From Roseiarcus sp963832305 (lineage in GTDB: Bacteria; Pseudomonadota; Alphaproteobacteria; Rhizobiales; Beijerinckiaceae): a stretch of 64,000 nt of DNA. The notes beneath the pieces were generated by a model that saw only the letters and a list, made by a program, of their open reading frames with translations, did not search any database and had not been told where the DNA came from. The stretch covers positions 372,001 through 436,000 of the forward strand of contig CAWHTU010000018.1 of the NCBI GenBank assembly GCA_963832305.1. The letters are read 5' to 3'. The translations under genes and the position numbers were made by a program. Below, piece after piece: positions 42,769 through 52,868 of this stretch (within the stretch, counting starts at the first letter, position 1; every line of letters begins with the position of its first letter).

Positions 42769-43325
42769 ACGGCGTCCAGCGCTTCACCCCGCTCCAGCGC
42801 CTGCTGCACTGGGTGGTCGCCATTTGCATTCTGGCCATGCTGTTCATCGGCGTCGGCATGGTGTCGACCGTCGAGCCGAAATACCTGACGCTTGTTTCAA
42901 TTCATAAGCCGCTCGGCATGGCTATCCTCGTGCTCGCGCTGATCCGCCTCGTCGTGCGCATGCGCTACGGCGCCCCGCCGTTGCCGGAGGATTTGCCCGA
43001 GCCGATGAAGCTCGCGGCGTACCTCTCGCATTACGCTCTTTACGCTCTCATGATCGCCATGCCGCTCATCGGCTGGGGGATGCTGTCGGCCGCCGCCTAT
43101 CCGGTGAAGCTATGGGGCGGCGTCAATCTGCCTCGGATCCTCCCGCAAAGCGACAGCCTGCACACGGCCCTTTGGAATGCGCATTTCTACCTGGCGTTTG
43201 TCTTCTTCGCCCTGATCCTCATGCATCTCGCCGCGGCGCTCTTTCATGCGCTCGTGCGGCGGGACGGCGTCTTCGAGTCGATGGGGCCGGCGCTCACGCG
43301 CGACGAGGCCGCGCCCGCCGAGTGA
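42765..43325 (+). CDS. Cytochrome b561
   Basis: The 186-residue membrane protein shows four segments with the haem histidines: LLHWVVAICILAMLFIG, SIHKPLGMAILVLALIRL, YLSHYALYALMIAMPLIG and ILMHLAAALFHALV. It starts at ATG 42765, overlapping the catalase stop (ATGA), so both are translated together. SrpA-like peroxidase and b561 genes are a recurring pair; the cytochrome likely moves electrons between quinol and the periplasmic enzyme. A second, unpaired b561 gene is at 31281-31814. Confidence 0.95.
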   Translation: MNGVQRFTPLQRLLHWVVAICILAMLFIGVGMVSTVEPKYLTLVSIHKPLGMAILVLALIRLVVRMRYGAPPLPEDLPEPMKLAAYLSHYALYALMIAMPLIGWGMLSAAAYPVKLWGGVNLPRILPQSDSLHTALWNAHFYLAFVFFALILMHLAAALFHALVRRDGVFESMGPALTRDEAAPAE

Positions 43326-43343
43326 ACCCCTCTTCTTTGGGGT

Positions 43344-44597
43344 TCAGGCCCATTCGCCCTTGCGGAAGACCGGCGTCCGGCCGCCATCTGCATCGACGCC
43401 GTCGATGTCGATCCTGTCCGAGCCGATCATCCAGTCGATATGGATCATGCTCTTGTTGCCGCCCTCGGCCGCGATCTCGTCGGGATTGAGCTTGTCGCCG
43501 CCGACGAAGCATTTCGCGTAGCATTGCCCGAGCGCGATATGGCAGGCGGCGTTCTCGTCGAACAGGGTATTGAAGAACAGGAGGCCGCTTCTCGAGATCG
43601 GCGAGGAGTGCGGCACCAGCGCGACCTCGCCGAGGCGGCGCGCGCCGTCGTCGCTGTCGAGGACCTTCTTGAGCACGTCCTCGCCGCGCGCGGCCTTCGC
43701 TTCGATGATCCGTCCGGCTTCGAACCTGACCGCAATGCCGTCGATCAGCGAGCCCTGATAGGAGAGCGGCTTGGTGCTGACGACGTGGCCGTCCACCCGG
43801 CGCGCATGCGGGGTCGTGAACACCTCCTCGGTCGGGATGTTCGGATTGCAGGTTATCCCGTTCTTCGCCGTCGCCGCGCCCCCCTCCCATTCGTGCCCGT
43901 CGGCGAGCCCGATGGTCAGATCCGTGCCCGGCCCGGAATAGTGCAGGGCGCGGAACGCCTTGCCGTTCAGCCAGTCCCGCCGGCGGCCGAGCGCCGCATT
44001 ATGCGCCTCCCATGCGGCGACCGGATCGTCGTTGTCGACGCGCGAAGCGGAGAAGATCGCCTCCGCGAGCCTGCCGACGGCCGCGTCCTCGGTCTCGGCG
44101 GGAAAGACGCGCTTCGCCCAGGATTCGGTCGGATAGGCGACGATGTTCCAGTTGACGTCGAAGCCGGCGATCTTCTCGAGCGCCGGCTGGTAGGCGATCG
44201 AGTTGGCCTTGCTGGCGCGCGCGACCTTGGCCGGGTCTTCGTTGGCGAGCAGCATCGGGTCCTCGCCGACAATGGCGAGCCGCGCCGTGTTGGCGCCGAA
44301 CGCTTTCGCGACGCCGTCGTAGAGCCAGCCGGGCGCGCGGTCGAAGCTTGCCTCCGGGCCGAAGCGATATCGCGCCAGCGTCATCTCCTCGTCGGCGAGG
44401 AGCGGCGTCACCAGCCCCGCGCCCGCCTTGTACGCCTCGACCACGACCCGCCGCGCCAAAGGCAGGGCGGCGACCGGCGCGGTGAGGAAAAGATCCTGCC
44501 CGGGCTGCAATCGCAATCCGACCTTGACCGCCGTCTCCGCCAGCCGCTCGAGCTTCGCGGGGTCGATCGACGGAAAGTTGCGCTGGTGGGTGGTCAT
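43344..44597 (-). CDS. M29 family aminopeptidase (aminopeptidase T type)
   Basis: The 417-residue enzyme starts at ATG 44597. The metal ligands expected for thermophilic aminopeptidase T homologues are visible in NIPTEEVFTTP (Glu), VALVPHSSPIS (His), CHIALGQCY (His) and MIHIDWMIGS (His and Asp). It hydrolyses N-terminal amino acids from peptides, with two metal ions per subunit. It is cytosolic. The upstream extension to 44732 is in a basic Arg-rich frame and is rejected. Divergent from the following SDR gene. Confidence 0.95.
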   Translation of the reverse strand: MTTHQRNFPSIDPAKLERLAETAVKVGLRLQPGQDLFLTAPVAALPLARRVVVEAYKAGAGLVTPLLADEEMTLARYRFGPEASFDRAPGWLYDGVAKAFGANTARLAIVGEDPMLLANEDPAKVARASKANSIAYQPALEKIAGFDVNWNIVAYPTESWAKRVFPAETEDAAVGRLAEAIFSASRVDNDDPVAAWEAHNAALGRRRDWLNGKAFRALHYSGPGTDLTIGLADGHEWEGGAATAKNGITCNPNIPTEEVFTTPHARRVDGHVVSTKPLSYQGSLIDGIAVRFEAGRIIEAKAARGEDVLKKVLDSDDGARRLGEVALVPHSSPISRSGLLFFNTLFDENAACHIALGQCYAKCFVGGDKLNPDEIAAEGGNKSMIHIDWMIGSDRIDIDGVDADGGRTPVFRKGEWA

Positions 44598-44769
44598 GGC
44601 GGGCTCCGGGAAATGTCGGTCTTGAGGACGATGCCCGGACAATAAGCCGACGTGAAGGCAGCGAGAAGCCGCGGGAATTCGGTCATCGGCCAGGGCTTCA
44701 CGACGGACACGAGCCAGACGGCGCCGCGCCACTTATATTCATAGCCAAGCACAGCATCGGGAGCATGGC

Positions 44770-45543
44770 ATGGCGCGCGTCTTCATTACCGGTTCGTCCG
44801 ACGGCCTCGGTTTGATGGTCGGCCGGTATCTCGCCGATCAGGGCCATCGGACCGTCCTGCATGCGCGCAACGACGCGCGCGCCCAGGACGCGAAGAAGGC
44901 TGCGCCCAAGGCCGAGGCCGTCGTCGTCGGCGATCTCGCGAGCATCGCCGCAACGAAGGACGTGGCCCGCCAGGTCAACGCGCTCGGCTCATTCGACGCC
45001 ATCATTCACAACGCCGCTGTTGGGTTCCGCGAAAGCCATCGCGTCACCGTCGACGGCGTGCCGCATGTCTTCGCCATCAACACGCTCGCGCCCTATGTGC
45101 TGACCGCGCTGATCGAAAGGCCGAAGCGCCTCGTCTATCTGAGCTCGGGCATGCATGACCGCGCGAGCGCGCATCTCGACGATATCCTCTGGCGCAAGCG
45201 ACGCTGGGACGGATCGTCCGCTTACGCCGAGAGCAAGCTGCACAATGTCATGCTGGCGTTCGCCGTCGCGCGGCTGTGGCCGAACGTGCTGTCGAACGCG
45301 CTGACGCCCGGCTGGGTGGCGACGAAGATGGGCGGAGCAGGCGCGCCCGACGACATCGATCAGGCGCATCTGACGCAAGCGTGGCTCGCGACCAGCGACG
45401 AACCCGCCGCGCGGACGACCGGCGGCTATTTCTATCACTTGAAGCGGCGCGAGCCGAACCCGGAGACGCGAGACGTAGCGTTGCAGGACAGGCTCATCGA
45501 CATCTGCCGCGAGGTCTCCGGGGTCGACCTGTCGCGGACCTGA
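44770..45543 (+). CDS. Short-chain dehydrogenase/reductase
   Basis: The 257-residue enzyme has the SDR cofactor motif VFITGSSDGLGLMVG at residues 4-18, a NAG-like segment IIHNAAVGF and the catalytic YAESKLHN (Tyr-Lys). The catalytic Ser is in LVYLSSGMHD. This variant (HNAA, SSGMHD, YAESKLHN) is typical of SDRs related to protochlorophyllide reductase-like and retinol dehydrogenases. It uses NAD(P)H on an unknown carbonyl. A TATATT hexamer at 44733-44738 may be its -10 box. No partner gene. Confidence 0.92.
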   Translation: MARVFITGSSDGLGLMVGRYLADQGHRTVLHARNDARAQDAKKAAPKAEAVVVGDLASIAATKDVARQVNALGSFDAIIHNAAVGFRESHRVTVDGVPHVFAINTLAPYVLTALIERPKRLVYLSSGMHDRASAHLDDILWRKRRWDGSSAYAESKLHNVMLAFAVARLWPNVLSNALTPGWVATKMGGAGAPDDIDQAHLTQAWLATSDEPAARTTGGYFYHLKRREPNPETRDVALQDRLIDICREVSGVDLSRT

Positions 45544-45564
45544 ACGGCGAGACTGGCGTGACCA

Positions 45565-45822
45565 TCAGCGCATGCGTGCGTTTCCCGTATGATGCGTGGC
45601 GCCATAGTTCGACATGAGTTCATCGTACAACTTATCGGTCTCTTCCTGCTGACTCCGCGAGAATTCCCCTCCCACCTCGCTCCGGGTCGGCTGGTGCTTG
45701 ACTCCGCCCTGAATCGGCCAGCCGCCGCCATGGACAGGCCGGGAATCCTGGGCGATCGCTTGCTGCGCAGGCGATGAAAGCGCTCCGACCAGGGCGAAGA
45801 CAATGGGCGTTTTGCGAAACAT
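45565..45822 (-). CDS. Small exported protein of unknown function
   Basis: The 85-residue product begins with a signal peptide (TPIVFALVGALSSPAQQAIAQ) and a polar, Gly/His-rich mature part: SRPVHGGGWPIQGGVKHQPT, then a helical segment (QQEETDKLYDELMSNYG). I cannot assign a family. It is convergent with the SDR gene and ends 21 bp from it. Start codon ATG at 45822. The composition is typical of lineage-specific periplasmic proteins of this order. Confidence 0.6.
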   Translation of the reverse strand: MFRKTPIVFALVGALSSPAQQAIAQDSRPVHGGGWPIQGGVKHQPTRSEVGGEFSRSQQEETDKLYDELMSNYGATHHTGNARMR

Positions 45823-45992
45823 CGCGTGATTCCTGATCTCGCAGGAGCCAATACCATCATGATTTGCGAGCGGCCAACGAAACTTATAATGACGGCGACG
45901 GTTGCGGCCAGTTCGATCCTGCGCGAGTTTTCCAGCCCCTTATCGGCGCGAGGCTCTGGCCGCGGCGACGAGCCCGCGGCCATAGCACCAGG

Positions 45993-46943
45993 ATGAACGC
46001 CATGGACGGCGCCGACGCAATCTGGCCCGAGCTCACCTACGCGGCGTGGCGCGAGACGCTCGCGACCTTGCATCTCTGGACCCAGATCGTCGGCAAGATC
46101 CGGCTCACGCTCACCCCCTGGCTCAATCACGGCTGGCAAACGCCGCTCTACGTGACCGCCCGGGGACTGGCCTCGTCGCCGATCCCGATCGGGCCGGAGA
46201 TATTCGAGATTGAGTTCGATTTTGTCGGCCACCAGCTTGCGGTCCGAACCAGCCGAGGCGCCGAGGGTTCGCTGCCGCTAAGGCCGCAAGCGGTCGCGGA
46301 CTTCTATCGTGCGACCATCAATCTCCTCGAGGGCATGGGCGTTGCGGTCGCAATCAAGGAGACGCCGAACGAAGTTCCGAACCCGATCCGCTTTTCGCAG
46401 GACCGGACCCACGCGACTTATGATGCGGCTGCCGCCCATCGCTTCTGGCGCGCGCTCGTGCAGGCGGACCGCATCTTCAAGCTCTTCCGCACCGGCTTCC
46501 TCGGCAAGGCGAGCCCGGTCCATTTCTTCTGGGGCAGCTTCGATCTGGCGGTCACCCGGTTCTCCGGGCGTCGCGCGCCGCCCCATCCAGGCGGCGTGCC
46601 CGGTCTGCCCGACGCCGTCGCGCGCGAGGCCTATTCGCACGAAGTGAGCAGCGCCGGGTTCTGGCCGGGAAACGAGGCCTTTCCGCGCGCGGCCTTCTAC
46701 TCCTATGCCTATCCCGAACCGGCAGGGTTTCGCGACCGGGCGGTTGCGCCCGGGTCCTACTTCGATACGACGCTTGGGGAGTTCATCCTGCCCTATGACG
46801 CGGTCGCGCAGGCGCCGGACCCCGACGCCCTGCTGCTCGACTTCCTGTCGACGACCTATGCCGCCGCAGCGGAGACCGGAGGCTGGGACCGCACCGCATT
46901 GGAATGCCCGCTGGGCGCGCCGGGACGGGTGCGGTCGATCTAG
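45993..46943 (+). CDS. DUF5996 family protein
   Basis: The 316-residue product starts MNAMDGADAIWPELTYAAWR and matches the DUF5996 family: TLATLHLWTQIVGKIRL, NHGWQTPLYVTARGL, the aromatic SPVHFFWGSFDLAVTRFSG and EVSSAGFWPGNEAFPRAAFY. The function of the family is not known; it is often found alone. No signal peptide. The GC-rich start region has CCAGG as a weak ribosome site. It is followed by a 347-bp gap before guaA on the other strand. Confidence 0.9.
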   Translation: MNAMDGADAIWPELTYAAWRETLATLHLWTQIVGKIRLTLTPWLNHGWQTPLYVTARGLASSPIPIGPEIFEIEFDFVGHQLAVRTSRGAEGSLPLRPQAVADFYRATINLLEGMGVAVAIKETPNEVPNPIRFSQDRTHATYDAAAAHRFWRALVQADRIFKLFRTGFLGKASPVHFFWGSFDLAVTRFSGRRAPPHPGGVPGLPDAVAREAYSHEVSSAGFWPGNEAFPRAAFYSYAYPEPAGFRDRAVAPGSYFDTTLGEFILPYDAVAQAPDPDALLLDFLSTTYAAAAETGGWDRTALECPLGAPGRVRSI

Positions 46944-47290
46944 CAGCGATCGGCCATCCTCCGGAGCATTCCGGCGTCATGTGCTTCGGATCGGCCAGCA
47001 ATCTCTTGCAGAAAATCAGAAACTCGTGTTAAGCTGCCCCAATGAGCAATCCCGCCCATTCTCATGCCAAGACCGCGCGCCGCCGTTCCGGCGCCCCCTC
47101 ACGCACGAGAAAAGTCGTCCTCCCGTTCGAGCCGCGCAACCCACTGAAAACGCTAGATTCCGACGAGAGAATCCAAGGAAACCCAAGACAATCCAACCCT
47201 GATTGAGCGGACGTCTTCGGCGCGAACCCGCCCGAGCCAAGGAAACCCAAACGGGCTCGACGAAGGCCAGCGCCGTCAGCAAGGGTCCGC
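46944..47290. other. 347-bp gap with an A-rich repeat segment
   Basis: No confident gene is seen. A 54-codon frame (47042-47206, MSNPAHSHAKTARRRSG...) is possible but unsupported by family resemblance. GAATCCAAGGAAAC (47169-47182) and CCAAGGAAACCCAA (47238-47251) resemble motifs at 7981-7994 (complement) and 55205-55255. A weak 6-bp stem CGAGCC/GGCTCG at 47233-47259 lies just downstream of guaA and might end its transcript. Confidence 0.4.
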
Positions 47291-48856
<1,566 letters not shown>

Positions 48857-48900
48857 GCGGCTCATGTGGCGCAAAGCGCCGGCAGGCGCAATGGCGAGTC

Positions 48901-49434
48901 TCAGGCTTTGGGAACCGTCCTGATCAAAACCTCGATCGCGTCCCTGAGCCTTCGCACGCTCGCCGGATCAGTCAGGATCTCCTCGGCGGTCACCTGCTTT
49001 CCCGCGAGAGGAAGCTCTGCGAACGCCTCGGGCAGAACTCTCGCCGCCATTGTCGCCAGCGTCTCGCGCAGCGACGCTTGGGCGTGGAACGCGCGTGGCG
49101 ACGCATTGATGAGCACGACCGGTTTGCCAGCGAAGGTCTCGCTCGCCACCAGCCAGTCAAGCGCGTTCTTCAAGGCGCCGGGCACGCCATGGGCGTATTC
49201 GGGGGCGGCGATGATGAGCGCGTCGCTTGCGCCGATGAGCGCGCGCAGCCTTTCGACCGGCTCGGGCTTGGGCCTCTCCTCGACATCGTCGTCGGGATTG
49301 AACGGCGGCAGCTTGGCGAGGTCGCGATACAAGAGCACCTTGACGCCCTCGGGCGCGACCTGCGCCAGCGCCTCCAGAGCCGCCGTGTTGGTGGAGGCGC
49401 GGCGAAGGCTTCCGGAGATGGCGAGCAGGCGCAT
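48901..49434 (-). CDS. NADPH-dependent FMN reductase
   Basis: The 177-residue flavoprotein has the FMN phosphate-binding loop GSLRRASTNTAAL at residues 7-19 and the second loop IAAPEYAHGVPGALKNALDWL, typical of the SsuE/ChrR/YieF type. It reduces FMN, quinones or chromate with NADPH. It is cytosolic and reads toward guaA on the same strand. The start ATG at 49434 is the first in the frame. A GC-rich hinge VNASPRAFHAQ follows the second loop. Full length. Confidence 0.93.
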   Translation of the reverse strand: MRLLAISGSLRRASTNTAALEALAQVAPEGVKVLLYRDLAKLPPFNPDDDVEERPKPEPVERLRALIGASDALIIAAPEYAHGVPGALKNALDWLVASETFAGKPVVLINASPRAFHAQASLRETLATMAARVLPEAFAELPLAGKQVTAEEILTDPASVRRLRDAIEVLIRTVPKA

Positions 49435-49493
49435 GGGACCCTTTATTTGAGGCGCAAACCCGTCAAGACCCGCAGTCGGCCGGCGGGACGCCG

Positions 49494-49966
49494 CTAACCC
49501 TCATCGCCCGGCCAAACGACCGGCCGCTCCATGATTTCGGAGTATTCGTAAGGGCGAGTCGCCGGAAACGTGGTCAAGGGCAGACCCGTTTCGGAGGACG
49601 CTTCGTCGCGAGCATCCTCAAACGCCTCGGAAATCGCTTCATCGAGCAGCGGTTTTAGGCCAGGGTTCTTATGCAATTCGCGCTGAACTGGCTGCCCCTG
49701 CTCGCGAATGAACAGCGTCCGGGAACGGCTGCGCCGGTCCGGCTGATGGTCCCGCTTCAGAAGGTGGAGCATTACAACGCACAGCGGGCTTGCCAGCTTG
49801 TCGTACTGCTCCTCGCTCACCTCGTCGATCTCCTCCGCGATCGCCGCGGGATCGATTTCCGACAGGCGCCGGCGCGCAACAGCTCGGCCTGCCGGCGCGC
49901 CCAGGAATAAAGGTCCTCCGCATTGGAGGGCGCCTCAGCCTTCTCCAAAATATTGTTCCGGGGCAT
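49494..49966 (-). pseudogene. DUF29 family protein, interrupted by a -1 frameshift
   Basis: From ATG 49966 the frame reads MPRNNILEKAEAPSNAEDLY and SWARRQAELLRAG, the DUF29 opening. It then breaks: the conserved continuation RLSEIDPAAIAEEIDEVSEEQ and VVMLHLLKRDHQP is in another frame, ending at 49494. The span of 473 nt is one base short of 158 codons. The lost base falls in the palindromic run GGCGCCGGCGC at about 49865-49876. Either a sequencing deletion in this GC-rich run or a real mutation explains it. DUF29 proteins are small and of unknown role. The gene follows cobS by 18 bp, in the place where cobT often lies. Confidence 0.85.
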
Positions 49967-49984
49967 TTGGCCTCCTCGCGCCCG

Positions 49985-50989
49985 CTAGCTCAGCGCGACG
50001 TTCAGCGCGCTCTCCGGCAGTTCCTGCCCGAAGCAGCGCTGGTAGAACTCGGCGACCAGGGTGCGCTCGAGTTCGTCACACTTGTTGAGGAAGGTCAGGC
50101 GGAAGGCGAAGCCGATGTCCTTGAAGATTTCGGCGTTCTCCGCCCAGGTGATGACGGTGCGCGGGCTCATGACGGTCGACAGATCGCCGTTGATGAAAGC
50201 GTTGCGCGTCAGGTCCGCTACCCGCACCATCTTGTTGACGATGTCGCGTCCATCCTTGCGCGCCCGATGCGCGGGCGACTTGGCGAGCACGATGTCGACT
50301 TCCTTGTCGTGCGGCAGATAATTCAGTGTGGCGACGATCGACCAGCGATCCATCTGGCCCTGGTTGATCTGCTGCGTCCCGTGATAGAGCCCCGACGTGT
50401 CCCCGAGGCCGACCGTGTTCGCGGTGGCGAACAGCCGGAAGGCGGGATGGGGACGAATGACCCGTCGCTGATCGAGCAGGGTCAGGCGGCCAGACACCTC
50501 CAGCACCCGCTGGATCACGAACATCACGTCCGGACGCCCAGCGTCATATTCGTCGAAACACAGAGCGATGTTGTGCTGGATCGCCCACGGCAGCATGCCG
50601 TCGCGAAATTCCGTCACCTGCTTGCCGTCCTTGAGCACGATCGCGTCCTTGCCGACCAGATCAATGCGCGAGACGTGGCTGTCGAGGTTGATGCGCACGC
50701 AGGGCCAGTTGAGGCGAGCGGCGGTCTGCTCGATGTGAGTCGACTTGCCGGTGCCGTGATAGCCGGTGATCATCACCCGCCGGTTGTAGGCGAAGCCAGC
50801 CAGGATCGCGAGCGTTGTGTCGCGGTCGAACAGATAGTCCGGATCGAGATCCGGCACGTGTTCGCCGGCTTCAGAGTACGCGGGCGCCTCCATATCGGAA
50901 TCGATGCCGAAGAGTTTGCGTACCGATACCCGCGTGTCGGGCAGACCGGGCACGGCTTCGGATTCAACCAGGGTACGTATCGAATTCAT
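49985..50989 (-). CDS. cobS: Cobaltochelatase subunit CobS
   Basis: The 334-residue AAA+ protein begins with the CobS N-terminal domain (SVRKLFGIDSDMEAPAY) and carries Walker A in TGYHGTGKSTHIEQ, Walker B in ALCFDEYDAGRPDVM and the sensor RLFATANTVG. With CobN and CobT it inserts cobalt into hydrogenobyrinic a,c-diamide in aerobic cobalamin synthesis. cobT, which usually follows cobS in this order, is not here; a frameshifted DUF29 gene takes its place. The DnaJ-like and bolA genes upstream are the common neighbours. Confidence 0.97.
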   Translation of the reverse strand: MNSIRTLVESEAVPGLPDTRVSVRKLFGIDSDMEAPAYSEAGEHVPDLDPDYLFDRDTTLAILAGFAYNRRVMITGYHGTGKSTHIEQTAARLNWPCVRINLDSHVSRIDLVGKDAIVLKDGKQVTEFRDGMLPWAIQHNIALCFDEYDAGRPDVMFVIQRVLEVSGRLTLLDQRRVIRPHPAFRLFATANTVGLGDTSGLYHGTQQINQGQMDRWSIVATLNYLPHDKEVDIVLAKSPAHRARKDGRDIVNKMVRVADLTRNAFINGDLSTVMSPRTVITWAENAEIFKDIGFAFRLTFLNKCDELERTLVAEFYQRCFGQELPESALNVALS

Positions 50990-51193
50990 TGGTCCTCCAC
51001 GCTCTCCCGCGGGCGGGAAAGAGCGTCATTCTCATACTCGAATTCCGGGCGCGCACAAAAACGCCGCCCTGCGTCGGGCCATGCCCGGCGCGCGATCCCA
51101 TGACCCTCCTCGCGCCATTTTCGACTCGGCGCGATGGCGACGGGTCCTGACTTATCCTGGTCGGCGACCCGATTTTTGCGCCCGGCGTCCCGG

Positions 51194-51793
51194 TCAGACG
51201 AGCTTGTTGGCGCGCAGGTAGTTGTACGCCTGGATGATCTCGCGCAATTTGTCTTCCGACGAACGATCGCCGCCGTTGGCGTCCGGATGATGACGCTTGA
51301 CCAGATCCTTGTACCGCGCCTTGATCTTAGCCTGGGTGGCGTCGCCGTTGAGGTCAAGCGTCAGTAACGCCTTGATCGCCAAGGCGTTGTATCGCAGCGG
51401 CGGCTCATGCTGGGGCGCCTTGCCGCGCGCCCCGCGCCGCCGCGCCGCCCGCGCCTCGGCAAAAACGGATTCATCGACCTGCTGGCGGCCGGCCGCAGCC
51501 GCCCGCGCGCCGAGCTTCCAGGTCGGCCGGTGTCCGACCGCGTCGGCCTGGCGAAATTTCGCCATCGAAGCGTCGTCCATGCCGCGGAAGTAGTCGTAAG
51601 AAGCGTTATATTCCCGCACATGATCGCGGCAGAAGCTGAAATACTCGCCTTCGCGCTCACGGCCCTTGGGCGCGCGAAAGACGCCCTCGGCCGCACAGCC
51701 GGGAAAAGAACAGGGAGTGCCCGGCGCTTTTTGCGGCTGGCGCTCGACCGGCTTCACGCGGATCCGGTCGAACAGGCGAGAATTCAAATCCAT
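51194..51793 (-). CDS. J-domain protein (DnaJ-like)
   Basis: The 199-residue product starts MDLNSRLFDRIRVKPVERQ at 51793. A Cys-containing segment (CSFPGCAAEGVFRAPKG) is followed by an acidic stretch, and a C-terminal J-domain has KRHHPDANGGDRSSEDKL with the HPD motif that stimulates Hsp70. The same gene organisation with bolA divergent on one side and cobS on the other is common in Hyphomicrobiales. The partner Hsp70 and client are unknown. Confidence 0.92.
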   Translation of the reverse strand: MDLNSRLFDRIRVKPVERQPQKAPGTPCSFPGCAAEGVFRAPKGREREGEYFSFCRDHVREYNASYDYFRGMDDASMAKFRQADAVGHRPTWKLGARAAAAGRQQVDESVFAEARAARRRGARGKAPQHEPPLRYNALAIKALLTLDLNGDATQAKIKARYKDLVKRHHPDANGGDRSSEDKLREIIQAYNYLRANKLV

Positions 51794-51926
51794 GCCATGA
51801 CCTTTATGACCGCGAACGCTGGGGAGCAAGCCCCAAACCATCGGCGCCGCGAGAGCGCAGCAGCGCGCTCCATTTGCTAAGTCATGTGGGGTCGAGAATG
51901 GCTTAACGGGAGTGCGCAATGTGATC

Positions 51927-52190
51927 ATGGAGCAGAGAATTGTCACCCGTTTGACTGAGGCGCTTGATCCGATAGCGCTCGACGTCGTCGATGAGTCCGA
52001 CCGCCATGCGGGACATGCGGGAGCGCGCGAGGGCGGCGGCACGCACTATCGAGTCCGGATCGTGTCGGCGCGATTCGAGCACCGCAGCCGGGTCGAGCGG
52101 CATCGACTGGTTCATCACCTCCTGTCGGCGGAATTCGCCGATGGACTGCACGCGCTCGCGCTCGTCGCCAAGGCTCCGGGTGAGCCATGA
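51927..52190 (+). CDS. bolA: BolA family protein
   Basis: The 87-residue protein carries the BolA core: DVVDESDRHAGHAGAREGGG, THYRVRIVSARFEHRSRVERHR and GLHALALVAK. BolA proteins bind monothiol glutaredoxins and take part in iron-sulfur cluster handling and stress regulation. The start may be ATG 51927 or GTG 51912; the shorter form is preferred because the family begins close to the first helix. It overlaps the next gene by 4 bp (ATGA) and is divergent from the J-domain gene. Confidence 0.93.
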   Translation: MEQRIVTRLTEALDPIALDVVDESDRHAGHAGAREGGGTHYRVRIVSARFEHRSRVERHRLVHHLLSAEFADGLHALALVAKAPGEP

Positions 52191-52759
52191 CGGCGAATCA
52201 CCGCTCCGGATCCTGTGGCCCTTACGCGTTCACCCTGTCCTCCGCCGAAGCCGAAACCGCCGCGGCTCGGGCGGGGCTGCGCCTGGCTCTCAGGGACGGA
52301 CTGTTGGCGCGCCATCTGGTGCCGCTGACCGCTTTCGTGCTCGTTATGGTCTTCGCCGCGGTGCTGGCGCTCACCGGCCTTATCAGCCGCCGCGCAGGCG
52401 AGGCGACGGTCATCCTCGCCGCCGCGGCCTTCATGATCCAGCGCCTGGCCAACCACTGGCGCGTCCGCCGCGCCCGTCGCGAAGGCCGTGCTGCAATCGC
52501 CAGGCTTCAGTCAGCCGGCGCGCTGACCGCGACCTTCGGGGACGACGCGCTGTCGCTTGACGTCGATGGGCGCATCGAGCGGCTCTGCTACGCCGACTGC
52601 GACGAGGCCGAAGATGCGGGCGGCCTCATCTACCTCTGGCCGAGCGCGGGCCCGCCGGTGGTCATCCCGATTCGCACGCTTCCGGCGAGCGAGGCGAGTC
52701 AACTCGTCGCACAGGTCCGAGCTCAAATGCGGGGGCGGAGGGGCAGGCCGGGGTCTTGA
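52187..52759 (+). CDS. Membrane protein with two hydrophobic segments, unknown function
   Basis: The 190-residue product is translationally coupled to bolA (ATGA overlap). Two membrane segments, LVPLTAFVLVMVFAAVLAL and ATVILAAAAFMIQRLA, are followed by a soluble C-terminal half of beta character: ATFGDDALSLDVDGRIERL, VVIPIRTLPAS. The layout resembles bacterial YcxB-like proteins, but the match is general. No enzyme motif is seen. The coupling to bolA suggests expression together with stress-related iron-sulfur functions. Confidence 0.65.
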   Translation: MTANHRSGSCGPYAFTLSSAEAETAAARAGLRLALRDGLLARHLVPLTAFVLVMVFAAVLALTGLISRRAGEATVILAAAAFMIQRLANHWRVRRARREGRAAIARLQSAGALTATFGDDALSLDVDGRIERLCYADCDEAEDAGGLIYLWPSAGPPVVIPIRTLPASEASQLVAQVRAQMRGRRGRPGS

Positions 52760-52868
52760 CCGCGCTGTTCGCCGGCTCTTGGCGCGCCGCTGGCGTTCTG
52801 CCACAGTCACCCGTGAAGGGCGTGCATCGATCCTCGTTGGGGACGATGCCAATCATGGTGCTCTGACA

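Noticed and set aside
44598..44750. Open minus-strand frame upstream of the M29 peptidase ending in an ATGA overlap (MLGYEYKWRGAVW...)
   Set aside because: It is about 50 codons, has only a GTG start with no ribosome site, and resembles no family. The region is better explained as the divergent promoter area of the SDR gene.
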